A stretch of 64,000 nucleotides of DNA from an uncultured Streptococcus sp. (GTDB lineage: Bacteria; Bacillota; Bacilli; Lactobacillales; Streptococcaceae): positions 1 through 64,000 of the forward strand of contig CAAEFF010000183.1 in assembly GCA_900755085.1 (NCBI GenBank). Reading direction: 5' to 3'. This document shows, piece by piece, positions 28,454-38,289 of the stretch. The translations under genes and the position numbers were made by a program. A model generated the notes under the pieces. That model had not been told where the DNA came from. It saw only the letters and a program-made list of their open reading frames with translations, and searched no databases. How positions within the stretch are numbered: the stretch's first letter is position 1; the number at the start of each line of letters is the position of its first letter.

Positions 28454-29842
28454 TTAATCAAACATATTACCGATCAAATTTTTCATTCGGTCTGTGAATG
28501 TAGTTTTTGGTTCTTGTTTGTGATCATTGCTTGCTGCTGGAATTTCTTGAGCATCCACTGGAGATTCAATCTTCTCAGCATTGTATGCAGGTACTACCTG
28601 TTGTGCTGGAGCAGAAGGTTGTGGTTGTACTTGTGGTTGCACAGGACGATCAAATTGAATCGGTTGTTGACGCAAGACTTCGTCTCCATGAACCGCAGCT
28701 TGAGCAATAATATCCACGTCTGTCAAATTGCCTGCATATTCAGACAAACTAATCACATGGGCAAAAGCTGGATTGCGAATTCCAATTTGATTTGGAACAA
28801 ACAATTTCACATTTACACCAAAGACTTCTTGAGCCAATTCTTCAACACCAGGAAGGATTGCGCCTCCACCGATAATCACAATACCACCAGGAAGATCCAA
28901 CAAATGTCTTCTCTCAAGGTCTTGCTTGATTTGCTCAAAGATGTGTTTGATGCGTGCTGAAATGATTTCAGCTAAGTACTTCTCAGTCACTTCAACCGGT
29001 TCAACTTCACCAATGACTTCTACATGAAATACTTCGTTTCCAGCAGATGGCACATAGGCTTCACCGTAGTTGAACTTCAAGCCTTCTGCCAATTTTTGAG
29101 AAGTCTTCAAAACTTTAGAAATATCTTTGGTCACGTAATCGCCACCTTCTTGGTAGATATTTGTAAATTGAAGTTCTTGGCTACGAACAGATGCCACTGT
29201 GGTTTGGCCACCGCCCATATCAATGACTGTTGCTCCGAATTCACGTTCGCCTTCGTTCAAGACTGTTTTGATCATCGCAAGTGGGGAAATGATGATGTTT
29301 TCAACTTGTAAGCCTGCACGTTCAACTGTTTTACGCAAATTGTGCAAGATTGTACGAGGTCCTGTATAAAGAAGGCCACGCATTTCAAGTCGGATTCCCA
29401 TCATTCCGCGTGGATCACGGATTCCTTGGAAACCATCTACTGTGAATTCTTCAGGAATGAAGGTGATCACTTCACGATCCGGTGTCATGCTTTTTGTGAG
29501 TGCAGATTTGACAACATTTTCAACATCTGCATCTGTGATTTCTTTTGAATCACTTGTGACTGGAATCATTCCTTGAGTTGCTTCGATTTGTAGTAAATTT
29601 GCAGGCAACCCAACATTGACTAGATTGATTGAAATCCCTGCTTTTTCTTCAGCTTGGCTGATTGCAGTTTTAATTGCATTTGAAGCAGCTTCGATATCTA
29701 CTATAATTCCATCTTTAACGCCAGCACTTTTTGCATTGCTGACTCCAATTACATTCATTTCTCCATTGACATGTTCTGCCACCAATACTTTTATTGAACT
29801 AGTACCGATATCTAAACCTGTAAAAAAGCCGTCTCTAGCCAT
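28454..29842 (-). CDS. ftsA: Cell-division actin-like ATPase FtsA
   Basis: 462-residue actin-fold protein with GLDIGTSSIKV (phosphate-1), VIDMGGGQT (phosphate-2) and GIVIIGGGA (adenosine) motifs. A Gln/Pro-rich linker leads to a C-terminal amphipathic membrane helix (FTDRMKNLIGNMF). It anchors FtsZ to the membrane. It has its own extended -10 promoter in the 133-base gap after divIB. Confidence 0.97.
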   Translation of the reverse strand: MARDGFFTGLDIGTSSIKVLVAEHVNGEMNVIGVSNAKSAGVKDGIIVDIEAASNAIKTAISQAEEKAGISINLVNVGLPANLLQIEATQGMIPVTSDSKEITDADVENVVKSALTKSMTPDREVITFIPEEFTVDGFQGIRDPRGMMGIRLEMRGLLYTGPRTILHNLRKTVERAGLQVENIIISPLAMIKTVLNEGEREFGATVIDMGGGQTTVASVRSQELQFTNIYQEGGDYVTKDISKVLKTSQKLAEGLKFNYGEAYVPSAGNEVFHVEVIGEVEPVEVTEKYLAEIISARIKHIFEQIKQDLERRHLLDLPGGIVIIGGGAILPGVEELAQEVFGVNVKLFVPNQIGIRNPAFAHVISLSEYAGNLTDVDIIAQAAVHGDEVLRQQPIQFDRPVQPQVQPQPSAPAQQVVPAYNAEKIESPVDAQEIPAASNDHKQEPKTTFTDRMKNLIGNMFD

Positions 29843-29919
29843 TACACCAGTCCTCTCTCTTTATTTGTTTTCACTTTACATCTATTTATAGCCCTTTTAG
29901 TTGGAACTATCCAAACTTC

Positions 29920-29928
29920 ATTATATCA
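29920..29928 (-). promoter_or_regulatory. Extended -10 promoter of ftsA
   Basis: TGA-TATAAT on the minus strand in the divIB-ftsA gap; the -35 is weak. Confidence 0.5.
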
Positions 29929-29975
29929 CAAAGAAGCCTAAAATGGACATTTTTTCTTCATTTATTTGAGATAAT

Positions 29976-31211
29976 TTATGGGCTTTGCTCATTCCCAGAA
30001 GAATTTTCTCCTTCTGGATTCTGTTCTTGGCTTGCTTCCTCAGAATGTTCTTCTTGCTTTTCTGTACTTTCAGCCTTTTCTTTTTCTGCTTGCTCTTTGG
30101 CATCTGCGATGGATTGTTCACTATAGCTGAAGACTCCAGCCTCCATATCAATGGTGGAATCATCGTCTAATTGCTTACTAATGGTCTTATAATAAGGAAG
30201 CTTGCGGGTAATTTGGGAAACAGGGACCAAGATTTTATTATTATTTTTCATGGTAATGGTCACTAGATCCTTGGTAACCTTGCTTGGTGTCAGATCAACC
30301 GAAACAATTTTATCCGTAATGGAAGACGAAATGGATTTCATTTCTTGGACGAATTGTCTGACTAATTCCCTATCTGAGAATTTCAAACTAATATAGGAGG
30401 ATGGTAAGTCCGAAGCAGGCGTTACTGTCTCAACTACTTCTCCATTTTCTAATACTGGATAGTGGTCTTCTCCCGTCACATAATAAGCAACCACTTTGTG
30501 TTCCACGACATTAACTTTAAAGGTCACTGGAAATTGATAATGCATGTGCACTTCTTTGATCCATGGACTAGCTGTTTTTATGTTTTGTTCATAGACCGAC
30601 TTATGAAGGAAGGTCGTCAGAGTATAATCTTCTTCTTTAATACGGCTTTTTTCATACAATTTTTGCTGGTCAACCGCTTTATTCCCTGAAAATTCAATCA
30701 CTTTCTGTGTGGACAAGGGACTTAAAAAATAGATTGAGAGAAGGGCGACAATCGAGCTGATTCCGATAACCGGAAGCGCACGATAGATATGGCGTTTTGC
30801 CACTGTCGGTTCCTTCTTGGTTTTTTTTGTCTTTAAGCGTTCAAAAAACGAAGGCTTTTTCTCTTGCTTCTCTGAAGGATCTAGCTTCTCTACAGCCGGA
30901 TCATCCTCTTCTCCTTCTGAACTTTCTCCATCTACTTCTGGATTCTCTTCGACCTCAGATTCATTTTCTTCTTCAGACTCTTTTCGTTCGTCAGATTCTT
31001 CCTCTGAGACAGAAGTTGTTTCTTTTTCTGAAAGGTCTTCGTCTTGTTGTGCTTCTTCGCTTTCAGTTTCCCCTGTTCCAGTTTCCTCTGTTTCAGCTTC
31101 TTCTGCTTTTTCAAGCGCTTTTTTTTCTAAATATTCTTTGTTTCTTTTTTGCCAGGCTGACAATTCTGTAATTTTGTCATCCGTTGGCGTTTTTTTATTG
31201 TCGTCCGTCAT
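29976..31211 (-). CDS. divIB: Cell-division protein DivIB/FtsQ
   Basis: 411-residue bitopic membrane protein. A long, very acidic cytoplasmic N-terminus (Glu-rich to about residue 115) leads to one membrane helix (about 160-180), an extracellular POTRA domain ([11 protein letters not shown] onward), the FtsQ core and an acidic Gln/Glu/Ser tail. With DivIC and FtsL it controls septal wall synthesis. ATG 31211 is chosen (AAGGG ribosome site inside the end of murG); a longer frame from 31247 lacks one. The start overlaps murG by 17 bases. Confidence 0.93.
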   Translation of the reverse strand: MTDDNKKTPTDDKITELSAWQKRNKEYLEKKALEKAEEAETEETGTGETESEEAQQDEDLSEKETTSVSEEESDERKESEEENESEVEENPEVDGESSEGEEDDPAVEKLDPSEKQEKKPSFFERLKTKKTKKEPTVAKRHIYRALPVIGISSIVALLSIYFLSPLSTQKVIEFSGNKAVDQQKLYEKSRIKEEDYTLTTFLHKSVYEQNIKTASPWIKEVHMHYQFPVTFKVNVVEHKVVAYYVTGEDHYPVLENGEVVETVTPASDLPSSYISLKFSDRELVRQFVQEMKSISSSITDKIVSVDLTPSKVTKDLVTITMKNNNKILVPVSQITRKLPYYKTISKQLDDDSTIDMEAGVFSYSEQSIADAKEQAEKEKAESTEKQEEHSEEASQEQNPEGENSSGNEQSP

Positions 31212-32277
31212 CTTTTCCCTTACTGATATCTTTTTGAAGCAGGCCATAAAAATCGTCTAGTGAAAGGAGTTCTGTCGATTTTTCCATTGCTTGGTGGTAA
31301 ACTTGGCTTTGCTTCAACATTTCTTGAATGGTTTCATTAAAGGTTTCGAGGGTCAATTGATCTTCCTGTAATTGCTCTGCATAACCTTTATCCACAAAAT
31401 ATTGGGCATTTTCAATCTGATCGCCACGACTGGCTTCTTTTCCAAGTGGTACAATCAAATGGAGTTTGTTCATAGCCAAGAGTTCAAATAAGGTATTGGC
31501 TCCACCCCTAGTCACCACTAGATCAGCTTTCTGGAGCATGGGCAAATACTGATCGGTTACATAATCCACTCGATACAAGCCTCCCTCAGCCTGATTCAAT
31601 GTTGAATCGCCCGTCAAATTGATGATATTGTAGTGCTGCAAGAGCTCTGCTTGATGCTCTGTCACAAATTCATTAAAGACACGCGCACCGGCTGATCCTC
31701 CGACAAAGAGAAGGGTCGGCAACTCTTTTCGGAAACCTTTTGTTTTTTCTTCTAAAACTTCTGAAGTCAGCAGAATATGATCTGTGACCTTGGTTACCGC
31801 ACCGATATGCTCACTCTTTGTCAAACCATGTGCTTGCTCAAAAGTCGTGTACATCTTGGTAGCAAATTTATAAGCAATTTTATTGGCCAATCCCATCGAG
31901 AGATCCGACTCATGGATATAGACAGGAACACGAGTAAGGCGAGCTGCAATCACTGGCGGTACGGAAACAAAGCCTCCTTTGGAAAAGAGAACTTGTGGAC
32001 GTACACGAAGCATAATCGCAATAGATTGGAGCGTTCCCCAAGCCACCTTGAACACATCCATCATATTTTGGAAGGAGAAATAGCGACGCAATTTTCCGGT
32101 AGCAATTGAATGGAAACGCACCTCTAATCCAGACTTCTTGATTTCTTGGTACTCAATTCCTTTTTTGTCGCCTATGTAATGAACTTCCCAGCCATCTTCG
32201 ATAAATTTTGGAATCAAGAGGAGATTAAGGGTCACATGACCCACAGTTCCCCCACCAGTAAACATTATTTTTTTCAT
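31195..32277 (-). CDS. murG: MurG, lipid II-forming GlcNAc transferase
   Basis: 360-residue GT28 glycosyltransferase with the N-terminal glycine loop GGGTVGHV (8-15), SKGGFVSVP (near 98) and the UDP-GlcNAc-binding [10 protein letters not shown] (near 258). It converts lipid I to lipid II on the inner membrane face. It starts one base after murD ends. Confidence 0.97.
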   Translation of the reverse strand: MKKIMFTGGGTVGHVTLNLLLIPKFIEDGWEVHYIGDKKGIEYQEIKKSGLEVRFHSIATGKLRRYFSFQNMMDVFKVAWGTLQSIAIMLRVRPQVLFSKGGFVSVPPVIAARLTRVPVYIHESDLSMGLANKIAYKFATKMYTTFEQAHGLTKSEHIGAVTKVTDHILLTSEVLEEKTKGFRKELPTLLFVGGSAGARVFNEFVTEHQAELLQHYNIINLTGDSTLNQAEGGLYRVDYVTDQYLPMLQKADLVVTRGGANTLFELLAMNKLHLIVPLGKEASRGDQIENAQYFVDKGYAEQLQEDQLTLETFNETIQEMLKQSQVYHQAMEKSTELLSLDDFYGLLQKDISKGKDDGRQ

Positions 32278-32278
32278 C

Positions 32279-33628
32279 TTATTTTAACCCTTTTACTGTA
32301 GCAAGGAATTCATCCCCACGCACTTCAAAATTCGGATACATATCCCAGCTGGCATTGGCAGGACTTAGTAGCACAACATCTCCAGGACTCGCTAATTCGA
32401 AGGCTTTCTTTGTGGCATCTGCTACATCTGTCGCATCGACATATGAAACACCCGCTTTATCTGCCGCCCGTTTCACTCGAGGTGCCGACTCGCCTAAAAT
32501 CACCATTTCCTTCAAGCCGGTAATATCCGGTACTAAGTCGTCAAACTCATTGCCACGATCCAGCCCTCCAGCAATCAAGATGACCTTGCTGTTGTCAAAA
32601 CCAGAAAGAGCTTTTTGTGTCGCTAAAATATTGGTTGATTTACTGTCATTATAGAATTTGACACCTTGAATCTCATCCACATATTGGAGGCGGTGTTTGA
32701 CACCTCCAAAGGCTGACAAGGTTTCTTTAATGACCTCATTTTGCACTCCCCGAACTTTTGCGACAGCAATGGTTGCCAAAGCATTTTCAACATTATGGCT
32801 ACCTGGAACACCAATTTCATCTGCACGCATGACGACTTCTCCCTTAAACTTGAGAAGTCCATCTTCCAAGTAGGCCCCATCCACTTTTTCGGTTGTTGAA
32901 AACGGAAGAACCCTCGCCTTGGTTTTGGTCGCCAATTCCTTAGCCAAATCTTGATTGAAGTTCAAAATAATGACATCCTTTTCTGTCATATTCTTTTGAA
33001 GATTCCATTTGGCTGCAACATAATTTTCAAAGGAACCATGATAGTCGATATGGGTTGGCATGAGGTTGGTAATCACTGCAATCTCAGGATGGAAGGCTTC
33101 AATTCCCATCAATTGGAAAGAAGACAATTCCATGACCAGAACATTCTTTTCTGTCGCCGTTTGGGCAACTTGACTAGCTGGAAATCCAATATTTCCAGAC
33201 AATAAGCCACCTTGACCAGCTGCCGTTAAAACTTCTCCAATCATGGTTGTCGTCGTCGTTTTTCCGTTTGATCCTGTAATCCCAATAATTGGTGCATCCG
33301 AAATCAGATAAGCCAATTCCACTTCAGTGAGGACAGGAATGCCCTTTTCAAGTGCTTTTTCGACCATTGGATTCGTATAAGGAATTCCAGGATTTTTGAC
33401 CATGACCGCAAAGTCTTCATCCAACAATTCCAGAGGGTGCCCCCCTGTCACGACTTTAATCCCTTCTTCCAGTAAACTTTGTGCTGCTGGATTTTCTTCA
33501 AAAGGTTTGCCATCATTGACGGTCACAATCGCTCCTAAGCGATCCAACAAACGGGCAGCTGACTCGCCTGACTTAGCCAAACCTAATACAAGAACCTTTT
33601 TATTTTCAAATTGTTTCACAAATTTCAT
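32279..33628 (-). CDS. murD: UDP-N-acetylmuramoyl-L-alanine--D-glutamate ligase
   Basis: 449-residue Mur ligase of normal length. An N-terminal UDP-binding domain ([12 protein letters not shown]) precedes the ATPase domain with GSNGKTTTT (about 117-125) and the central ELSSFQL and HIDYHG motifs, then the C-terminal ligase domain. It adds D-Glu to UDP-MurNAc-Ala. It is the first gene of the murD-murG-divIB block and has a GGAG ribosome site. Confidence 0.97.
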   Translation of the reverse strand: MKFVKQFENKKVLVLGLAKSGESAARLLDRLGAIVTVNDGKPFEENPAAQSLLEEGIKVVTGGHPLELLDEDFAVMVKNPGIPYTNPMVEKALEKGIPVLTEVELAYLISDAPIIGITGSNGKTTTTTMIGEVLTAAGQGGLLSGNIGFPASQVAQTATEKNVLVMELSSFQLMGIEAFHPEIAVITNLMPTHIDYHGSFENYVAAKWNLQKNMTEKDVIILNFNQDLAKELATKTKARVLPFSTTEKVDGAYLEDGLLKFKGEVVMRADEIGVPGSHNVENALATIAVAKVRGVQNEVIKETLSAFGGVKHRLQYVDEIQGVKFYNDSKSTNILATQKALSGFDNSKVILIAGGLDRGNEFDDLVPDITGLKEMVILGESAPRVKRAADKAGVSYVDATDVADATKKAFELASPGDVVLLSPANASWDMYPNFEVRGDEFLATVKGLK

Positions 33629-33687
33629 GATTTCTTCGCTCCATTTTTATCACTCTCTATTTTACCTTTTTTACCTTTTTTTAGCAA

Positions 33688-33715
33688 AATTAAAAAGCCC
33701 AAAGGGCTTTAAAAA
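33688..33715 (-). terminator. Terminator of the typA-DUF3165 unit
   Basis: AAAGCCC/GGGCTTT perfect seven-pair stem with a three-base loop and flanking U-rich sequence. It is usable in both directions. Confidence 0.75.
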
Positions 33716-33727
33716 TCACGTCAATGT

Positions 33728-33976
33728 TTATTTTTTCTGTTTGGTCGTCATTTTGGAAATATCCACCAAAGCCAAGTAGCCAACAAAGGCGAGAAAGGCA
33801 CCGACAAAAAACTCAGACGGTAGTTGGAATATCTGAAAAATGGCGAGACAAGTCAGTACGATAATGGAGACGATCAAGACCACCATTGTGACACTGTTTA
33901 AGGTACCACGAATACTCATTGGGGTCATAAAAAGGTAAAAAAGGAGAATCAAAATCCCTAAGATAAAATAGACCAT
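33728..33976 (-). CDS. DUF3165 small membrane protein
   Basis: 82-residue membrane protein with three hydrophobic segments (about 1-18, 30-48, 55-72) and a basic C-terminal tail; I recognise it as the streptococcal DUF3165 family. A GGAGAA-type ribosome site lies in the 23-base gap after typA, so it is co-transcribed with typA. Its function is unknown. Confidence 0.78.
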   Translation of the reverse strand: MVYFILGILILLFYLFMTPMSIRGTLNSVTMVVLIVSIIVLTCLAIFQIFQLPSEFFVGAFLAFVGYLALVDISKMTTKQKK

Positions 33977-33999
33977 TTTGTTTCTCCTTTCTTTTCGTA

Positions 34000-35847
34000 T
34001 TATTCAGCAGCCGCTGATTTTTTCTTTTTATTTGCTTTTTCGCGTTCTGCTTTGTTCAAGATTTGTTTCCGCAAACGGATAGATTCAGGTGTTACTTCCA
34101 TGTACTCATCATCGTTCAAGAACTCAAGAGATTCTTCCAAAGTCAAGATACGAGGAGTCTTGATAACCGCTGTTTGGTCCTTGGTAGCTGAACGAACGTT
34201 GGTCATTTGTTTTGCTTTCGTAATGTTTACGGTCAAGTCGTTCTCACGAGAGTTTTCCCCAATGATCATTCCTTCGTAAACTTCTGTACCTGGATTGACA
34301 AAGATCGTACCACGTTCTTCGACAGACATAATAGAGTAAGTGGTTGCTTTTCCGTTATCGATCGAAACAAGAGCACCACGGTGACGTCCACCGATTTCTC
34401 CTGGAATCACTGGCAAGTATTGGTCAAAGGTGTGGTTCATGATTCCGTAACCACGTGTCATTGACAAGAACTCTGTTGAGTATCCAATCAAACCACGCGC
34501 TGGAACAAGGAAGACCAAACGAGTTTGACCGTTACCAGTTGAGATCATATCCAACATTTCACCTTTACGTTCAGAAAGGCTTTGGATAACAGATCCTTGG
34601 TATTCTTCTGGTGTGTCGATTTGCACGCGCTCAAATGGTTCACATTTGACACCATCGATTTCCTTGATGATCACTTCTGGACGAGATACTTGCAATTCGT
34701 ATCCTTCACGACGCATAGTTTCAATCAAGATAGACAAGTGCAATTCCCCACGTCCTGAAACTGTCCATTTATCAGGTGAGTCAGTAGGGTCCACACGAAG
34801 AGAGACGTCTGTTTGCAATTCTGCTTGCAAGCGTTCTTCGACTTTACGAGAGGTCACCCATTTCCCTTCACGACCAGCAAATGGTGAGTTATTCACCAAG
34901 AAGGTCATTTGAAGGGTCGGTTCATCGATGTGAAGGATTGGAAGAGCTTCGACTGCGTCTGTCGGTGTGATGGTTTCTCCAACGAAGATATCTTCCATAC
35001 CAGAGATAGCAATCAAGTCACCAGCTTTAGCTTCTTGAATCTCACGACGTTCCAAACCAAAGAAACCAAAGAGTTTGGTAACACGGAAGTTCTTAGTCGT
35101 TCCATCCAATTTAGAAAGGGTAACTTGGTCCCCAACCTTAACTGTACCACGGAAGACACGTCCGATACCGATCCGTCCAACGAAGTCGTTGTAATCAAGT
35201 AGGGATACTTGGAATTGAAGGGGCTCATCTGAGTTATCAACTGGAGCTGGGATGTGATCAATGATGGTATCAAAGATCGGTGCCATTGTGTGCTCTTGAT
35301 CAGCTGGATCATCTGAAAGTGAAGAAGTTCCGTTGATCGCTGATGCATAAACAACTGGGAATTCCAATTGGTCGTCATCCGCACCCAATTCGATGAACAG
35401 TTCAAGAACTTCATCTACAACTTCTTCTGGACGAGCAGATGGTTTGTCGATTTTGTTGACTACTACGATTGGAACAAGGTTTTGTTCCAAGGCTTTTTTC
35501 AATACGAAACGAGTCTGAGGCATGGTTCCTTCGTAGGCATCTACGACCAATACAACCCCATCAACCATTTTCATGATCCGTTCCACTTCTCCACCGAAGT
35601 CCGCGTGTCCTGGTGTGTCCATGATATTGATTCGAGTTCCGTTATAAGCAACGGCTGTATTTTTAGCAAGGATAGTGATACCACGTTCTTTTTCAAGATC
35701 GTTTGAGTCCATTGCACGTTCTTGCAATTCTTTACGTTCATCCAAGGTGTGCGATTGTTTCAACAATTCGTCTACCAAGGTTGTTTTCCCATGGTCAACG
35801 TGGGCAATGATCGCAACATTACGAATATCTTCTCTTAATTTTGTCAT
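34000..35847 (-). CDS. typA: Ribosome-associated GTPase TypA/BipA
   Basis: 615-residue translational GTPase of the EF-G/LepA class. G1 is [11 protein letters not shown] (about 16-26), G3 [12 protein letters not shown] and G4 NKIDK; domain II, two alpha/beta domains (III and V) and the BipA-specific C-terminal domain follow. It assists 50S assembly at low temperature and under stress. It has its own extended -10 promoter. Confidence 0.97.
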   Translation of the reverse strand: MTKLREDIRNVAIIAHVDHGKTTLVDELLKQSHTLDERKELQERAMDSNDLEKERGITILAKNTAVAYNGTRINIMDTPGHADFGGEVERIMKMVDGVVLVVDAYEGTMPQTRFVLKKALEQNLVPIVVVNKIDKPSARPEEVVDEVLELFIELGADDDQLEFPVVYASAINGTSSLSDDPADQEHTMAPIFDTIIDHIPAPVDNSDEPLQFQVSLLDYNDFVGRIGIGRVFRGTVKVGDQVTLSKLDGTTKNFRVTKLFGFFGLERREIQEAKAGDLIAISGMEDIFVGETITPTDAVEALPILHIDEPTLQMTFLVNNSPFAGREGKWVTSRKVEERLQAELQTDVSLRVDPTDSPDKWTVSGRGELHLSILIETMRREGYELQVSRPEVIIKEIDGVKCEPFERVQIDTPEEYQGSVIQSLSERKGEMLDMISTGNGQTRLVFLVPARGLIGYSTEFLSMTRGYGIMNHTFDQYLPVIPGEIGGRHRGALVSIDNGKATTYSIMSVEERGTIFVNPGTEVYEGMIIGENSRENDLTVNITKAKQMTNVRSATKDQTAVIKTPRILTLEESLEFLNDDEYMEVTPESIRLRKQILNKAEREKANKKKKSAAAE

Positions 35848-35889
35848 GATTTCCTCTATAAAATTTTAAATAATATTTCTAACTGAACA

Positions 35890-35898
35890 ATTATACCA
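35890..35898 (-). promoter_or_regulatory. Extended -10 promoter of typA
   Basis: TGG-TATAAT on the minus strand, 43 bases before typA. Confidence 0.55.
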
Positions 35899-36025
35899 CA
35901 GTCCTATCTAAAAAACACAGTTCAGCTAGTTGTAAATGTTTTCATCCTCATTTCTTTTCTCCGACTCGATTTCCTTTTCTTTTCATGATACACTGATGGT
36001 AAGAATTTCAGAAAAAGAGGCTCCC

Positions 36026-36751
36026 ATGAGATTAGATCAATTGATGGCAGACCATCAGTACGCTCGAAAAGACATCAAACAACTTCTGGCTCGAAGACAA
36101 ATCTTGGTCGATCACTTACCTGCTAAAAAGCTATCACAAAATATTGACCCTGGACTCCAAGAGATTCAAATAGGGGAACGGCTCATTCAGGAACCGCGTC
36201 ACCACTACTACATGCTCCATAAACCAATCGGGGTAGTGACTGCCATAAGAGATGCACACCATCCAACGGTGATCGAGCTAGTAGATCCCCAGCAAGAGTA
36301 CCCAGATCTTTATCCGCTTGGTCGCCTCGATCGCGATACGAGTGGCTTACTCCTCATCACAGATAATGGTCCCCTAGGTTTTCAACTGCTCCATCCTCAA
36401 TATCATGTGGAGAAGGTCTATGAGGTAGAAGTCAACGGTCCGCTCTATGGCTCCCACATCGAACAATTTCAGAATGGGATTTCATTCACAGACGGCCCCA
36501 TCTGTAAGCCTGCTTCCTTAACCATTCTAGAAAGTAGCCCTAGCTACAGCAAGGCCCAGGTCCGAATCTCAGAAGGAAAATACCACCAAGTGAAAAAGAT
36601 GTTCTTAGCCATTGGCGTCAAAGTCATGACCTTAAAACGCTTGTCTTTTGGTCCCTTCACCTTGGATCCTCAGTTAGCCCCTGGCGAAAGCCGGCCTTTG
36701 AATGAAGTGGAGCTTACTTGGGTCAAAGATTCCCTTGAAAAAACGAGATAA
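36026..36751 (+). CDS. rsuA: RsuA-family 16S rRNA pseudouridine synthase
   Basis: 241-residue protein. An N-terminal S4 domain (about 1-60, beginning MRLDQLMADHQYARKDI) precedes the catalytic domain with PLGRLDRDTSGLLL (about 108-121; Asp114 of RLDRDT is catalytic). RsuA makes pseudouridine 516 in 16S rRNA; RluB/E/F relatives act on 23S, and the length fits RsuA best. ATG 36026 has AAAGAGG at 5 bases; an upstream in-frame ATG at 35936 gives a non-homologous extension without a ribosome site. Confidence 0.9.
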   Translation: MRLDQLMADHQYARKDIKQLLARRQILVDHLPAKKLSQNIDPGLQEIQIGERLIQEPRHHYYMLHKPIGVVTAIRDAHHPTVIELVDPQQEYPDLYPLGRLDRDTSGLLLITDNGPLGFQLLHPQYHVEKVYEVEVNGPLYGSHIEQFQNGISFTDGPICKPASLTILESSPSYSKAQVRISEGKYHQVKKMFLAIGVKVMTLKRLSFGPFTLDPQLAPGESRPLNEVELTWVKDSLEKTR

Positions 36752-36933
36752 AAGAGGCTAGGACAAAAGTCCTAGCCTCTTAATTGTTTTTGGATTGTCG
36801 AGTAAGACGCAGTGGTTGAGTGGGCTCTACTACACTGATTTCATCAGCTTTTATAGCCCTACTCAACTGTGCGGAGGTGGGACGACGAAATCGAATTCTA
36901 ACGAATTACCGATTTCTGTCCCACTCTCTTTTT
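36750..36933 (+). repeat. Interspersed ~185-bp repeat, copy 2
   Basis: Same element as 19763-19947 in the same orientation, differing at roughly ten positions including AGGCTAGGAC for AGGCTGGGAC. It fills the whole space between two convergent genes: the rsuA stop overlaps its left end and the rhodanese-gene stop begins 2 bases past its right end. It probably terminates transcription from both sides. Confidence 0.85.
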
Positions 36934-36934
36934 A

Positions 36935-37318
36935 TTAGGCGTCTTTTTTCACTTTCCCATTCCAAGAATCAAGACCATAAGACAAAACATAAATGTCTGT
37001 ATAGCCCTGTTTCTTGAGATAGAGGGCCGCATTGGTCACACGAGAACTACGGCTATTTTCATAGAGCAAAATCGGTTTGTCTTTGCGCAAGGCCGCAAGG
37101 CTCAACTTCAACTGAGTAGAAGGAATGTTGCGTGCTCCTAAAATATGCTTTGCATGAAACTCAACTGGCTCTCGCAAGTCAATCAACTGCCCTTTACGAA
37201 TCAACTCTTCAAAAGCAGCATTGTCCACAAATTTAGCAGCTTTACGGATGCGGAAATAATTAAACGCCATCCATCCAACTACTCCTAAAACAACCAACCA
37301 AAAAATGATATTTCCCAT
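36935..37318 (-). CDS. Membrane-anchored rhodanese-like protein lacking the active-site cysteine
   Basis: 127-residue protein. One N-terminal membrane helix (about 4-22) precedes a rhodanese domain (about 35-122) with the DLREPVEFHAKHILGA fold motif. The usual active-site loop C-x5-R is ENSRSSR (87-93), so glutamate replaces the catalytic cysteine; sulfur-transfer activity is not expected and a binding role is inferred. Translation is coupled to yqgQ by a TGATG overlap. A GTG at 37321 is an alternative start. Confidence 0.85.
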   Translation of the reverse strand: MGNIIFWLVVLGVVGWMAFNYFRIRKAAKFVDNAAFEELIRKGQLIDLREPVEFHAKHILGARNIPSTQLKLSLAALRKDKPILLYENSRSSRVTNAALYLKKQGYTDIYVLSYGLDSWNGKVKKDA

Positions 37319-37536
37319 CACTCTACCTCACTCTTTTTCAAAAATTCTAATTCTTGCTTGTGCTCTCTTCTTAAAACGGTATCGGCTTCTAAATAATCGA
37401 GCCGTTCCATCAGGCCTGCATCATAAAGACGTTGAAGCTCAATTTTCATCAATTCGATGTCATAGAGGCGCTTCCCTACGTAAATGATGATTCCAAAACG
37501 TTTTAAAAATTGTTGAACATCATACAGGTTTTTCAT
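37318..37536 (-). CDS. YqgQ (DUF910) family protein
   Basis: 72-residue small protein of the YqgQ/DUF910 family, a three-helix fold with the conserved YDVQQFLKRFGI and KRLYDIELMKIEL segments. There is no Shine-Dalgarno site. The predicted promoter -10 ends 8 bases before ATG 37536, so the message may begin at the start codon. An ATG at 37542 would lie before the expected transcription start. Its function is unknown; a DNA/RNA-binding role has been suggested from structure. Confidence 0.82.
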   Translation of the reverse strand: MKNLYDVQQFLKRFGIIIYVGKRLYDIELMKIELQRLYDAGLMERLDYLEADTVLRREHKQELEFLKKSEVE

Positions 37537-37543
37537 GTTCATT

Positions 37544-37572
37544 ATTGTATCAAATTTAGAAAGGCTTTACAA
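37544..37572 (-). promoter_or_regulatory. Promoter of yqgQ-rhodanese, placed for a leaderless mRNA
   Basis: TTGTAA (37567-37572), 17-base spacer, TGA-TACAAT (-10 at 37544-37549) on the minus strand. A start site 7-8 bases downstream falls on the A of ATG 37536. Confidence 0.65.
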
Positions 37573-37608
37573 GATTTTCAAGCAAATGATGACATTTTTC
37601 GATTGCTT

Positions 37609-37616
37609 TACGAATA
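37609..37616 (+). promoter_or_regulatory. ComX (SigX) cin-box
   Basis: TACGAATA, the streptococcal late-competence box, 7 bases before the prepilin-peptidase start codon. Confidence 0.8.
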
Positions 37617-37623
37617 AATAAGT

Positions 37624-38283
37624 ATGATCAACTTTTATTTTTTTACCATCGGTACTTGTATCGCCTCTTTTTTGGGGCTAGTGGTCGACCGTTTTCCAAA
37701 CCAATCCGTTCTCGCTCCTCGCAGTCATTGCGATCACTGCCAGCACATCCTTGGCGTTTGGGATCTCATCCCCATTCTCTCACAACTACTGCATCGTTTT
37801 CGCTGTCGCTATTGTCATCAGACCTACCCATTTTGGTACTGCCTTTTTGAGGTCTGGAGTGGCCTGCTCTTTTTAGCCTGTGCCAATGGTTTCCTTTCTC
37901 TGCCTCAACTTCTGACGTTACTCGGATCTGCTGTTTTAGCCATCTATGACCTACGCTTTATGGAATACCCCTTGGTCATCTGGTGTTGTCTCCATACCTT
38001 AGTCCTCTTTTTATCCGGTAGTAATCTCCTCATGCTGGTCTTTTTACTCCTTGCGATCGGTGCCCACTTTTTCTTCATCGGAATGGGAGCGGGGGATTTT
38101 CTCCTAGTCGCTACCTTCTCACTGACCTTCTCTTCTACCAAGATTCTCTGGCTCATTCAGATCGCTTCTATTTTAGGAATTCTCGTTTTTACCCTCAAAA
38201 AAGAAAGAGACCAGATTCCCTTTGTTCCTTGTCTCTTTCTCAGTTATCATGCCGTATTGCTGTTTTCGATGTTTAGCAAATAA
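37624..38283 (+). CDS. Competence prepilin peptidase (CclA/ComC)
   Basis: 219-residue A24 family aspartic peptidase. An N-terminal cytoplasmic zinc domain has two CxxC pairs (Cys36/39, Cys61/64). Catalytic Asp109 (AIYDLR) and the GAGD motif (Asp158) lie at membrane boundaries, with about seven hydrophobic segments. It removes leaders from the pseudopilins of the DNA-uptake pilus. The cin-box upstream places it in the ComX regulon. It converges on trpB with a 6-base gap. Confidence 0.92.
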   Translation: MINFYFFTIGTCIASFLGLVVDRFPNQSVLAPRSHCDHCQHILGVWDLIPILSQLLHRFRCRYCHQTYPFWYCLFEVWSGLLFLACANGFLSLPQLLTLLGSAVLAIYDLRFMEYPLVIWCCLHTLVLFLSGSNLLMLVFLLLAIGAHFFFIGMGAGDFLLVATFSLTFSSTKILWLIQIASILGILVFTLKKERDQIPFVPCLFLSYHAVLLFSMFSK

Positions 38284-38289
38284 GCCTAC

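Noticed and set aside
30817..31260. Rightward 147-residue Ser/Phe-rich open frame
   Set aside because: Lies opposite the Glu-rich N-terminus of divIB; GAA/GAG codons read backward give TTC/CTC, so long open frames arise by composition.
36820..37017. Rightward 65-residue open frame across repeat copy 2
   Set aside because: It runs from the repeat into the rhodanese gene on the wrong strand, and the matching part of copy 1 (from 19830) offers no comparable gene.
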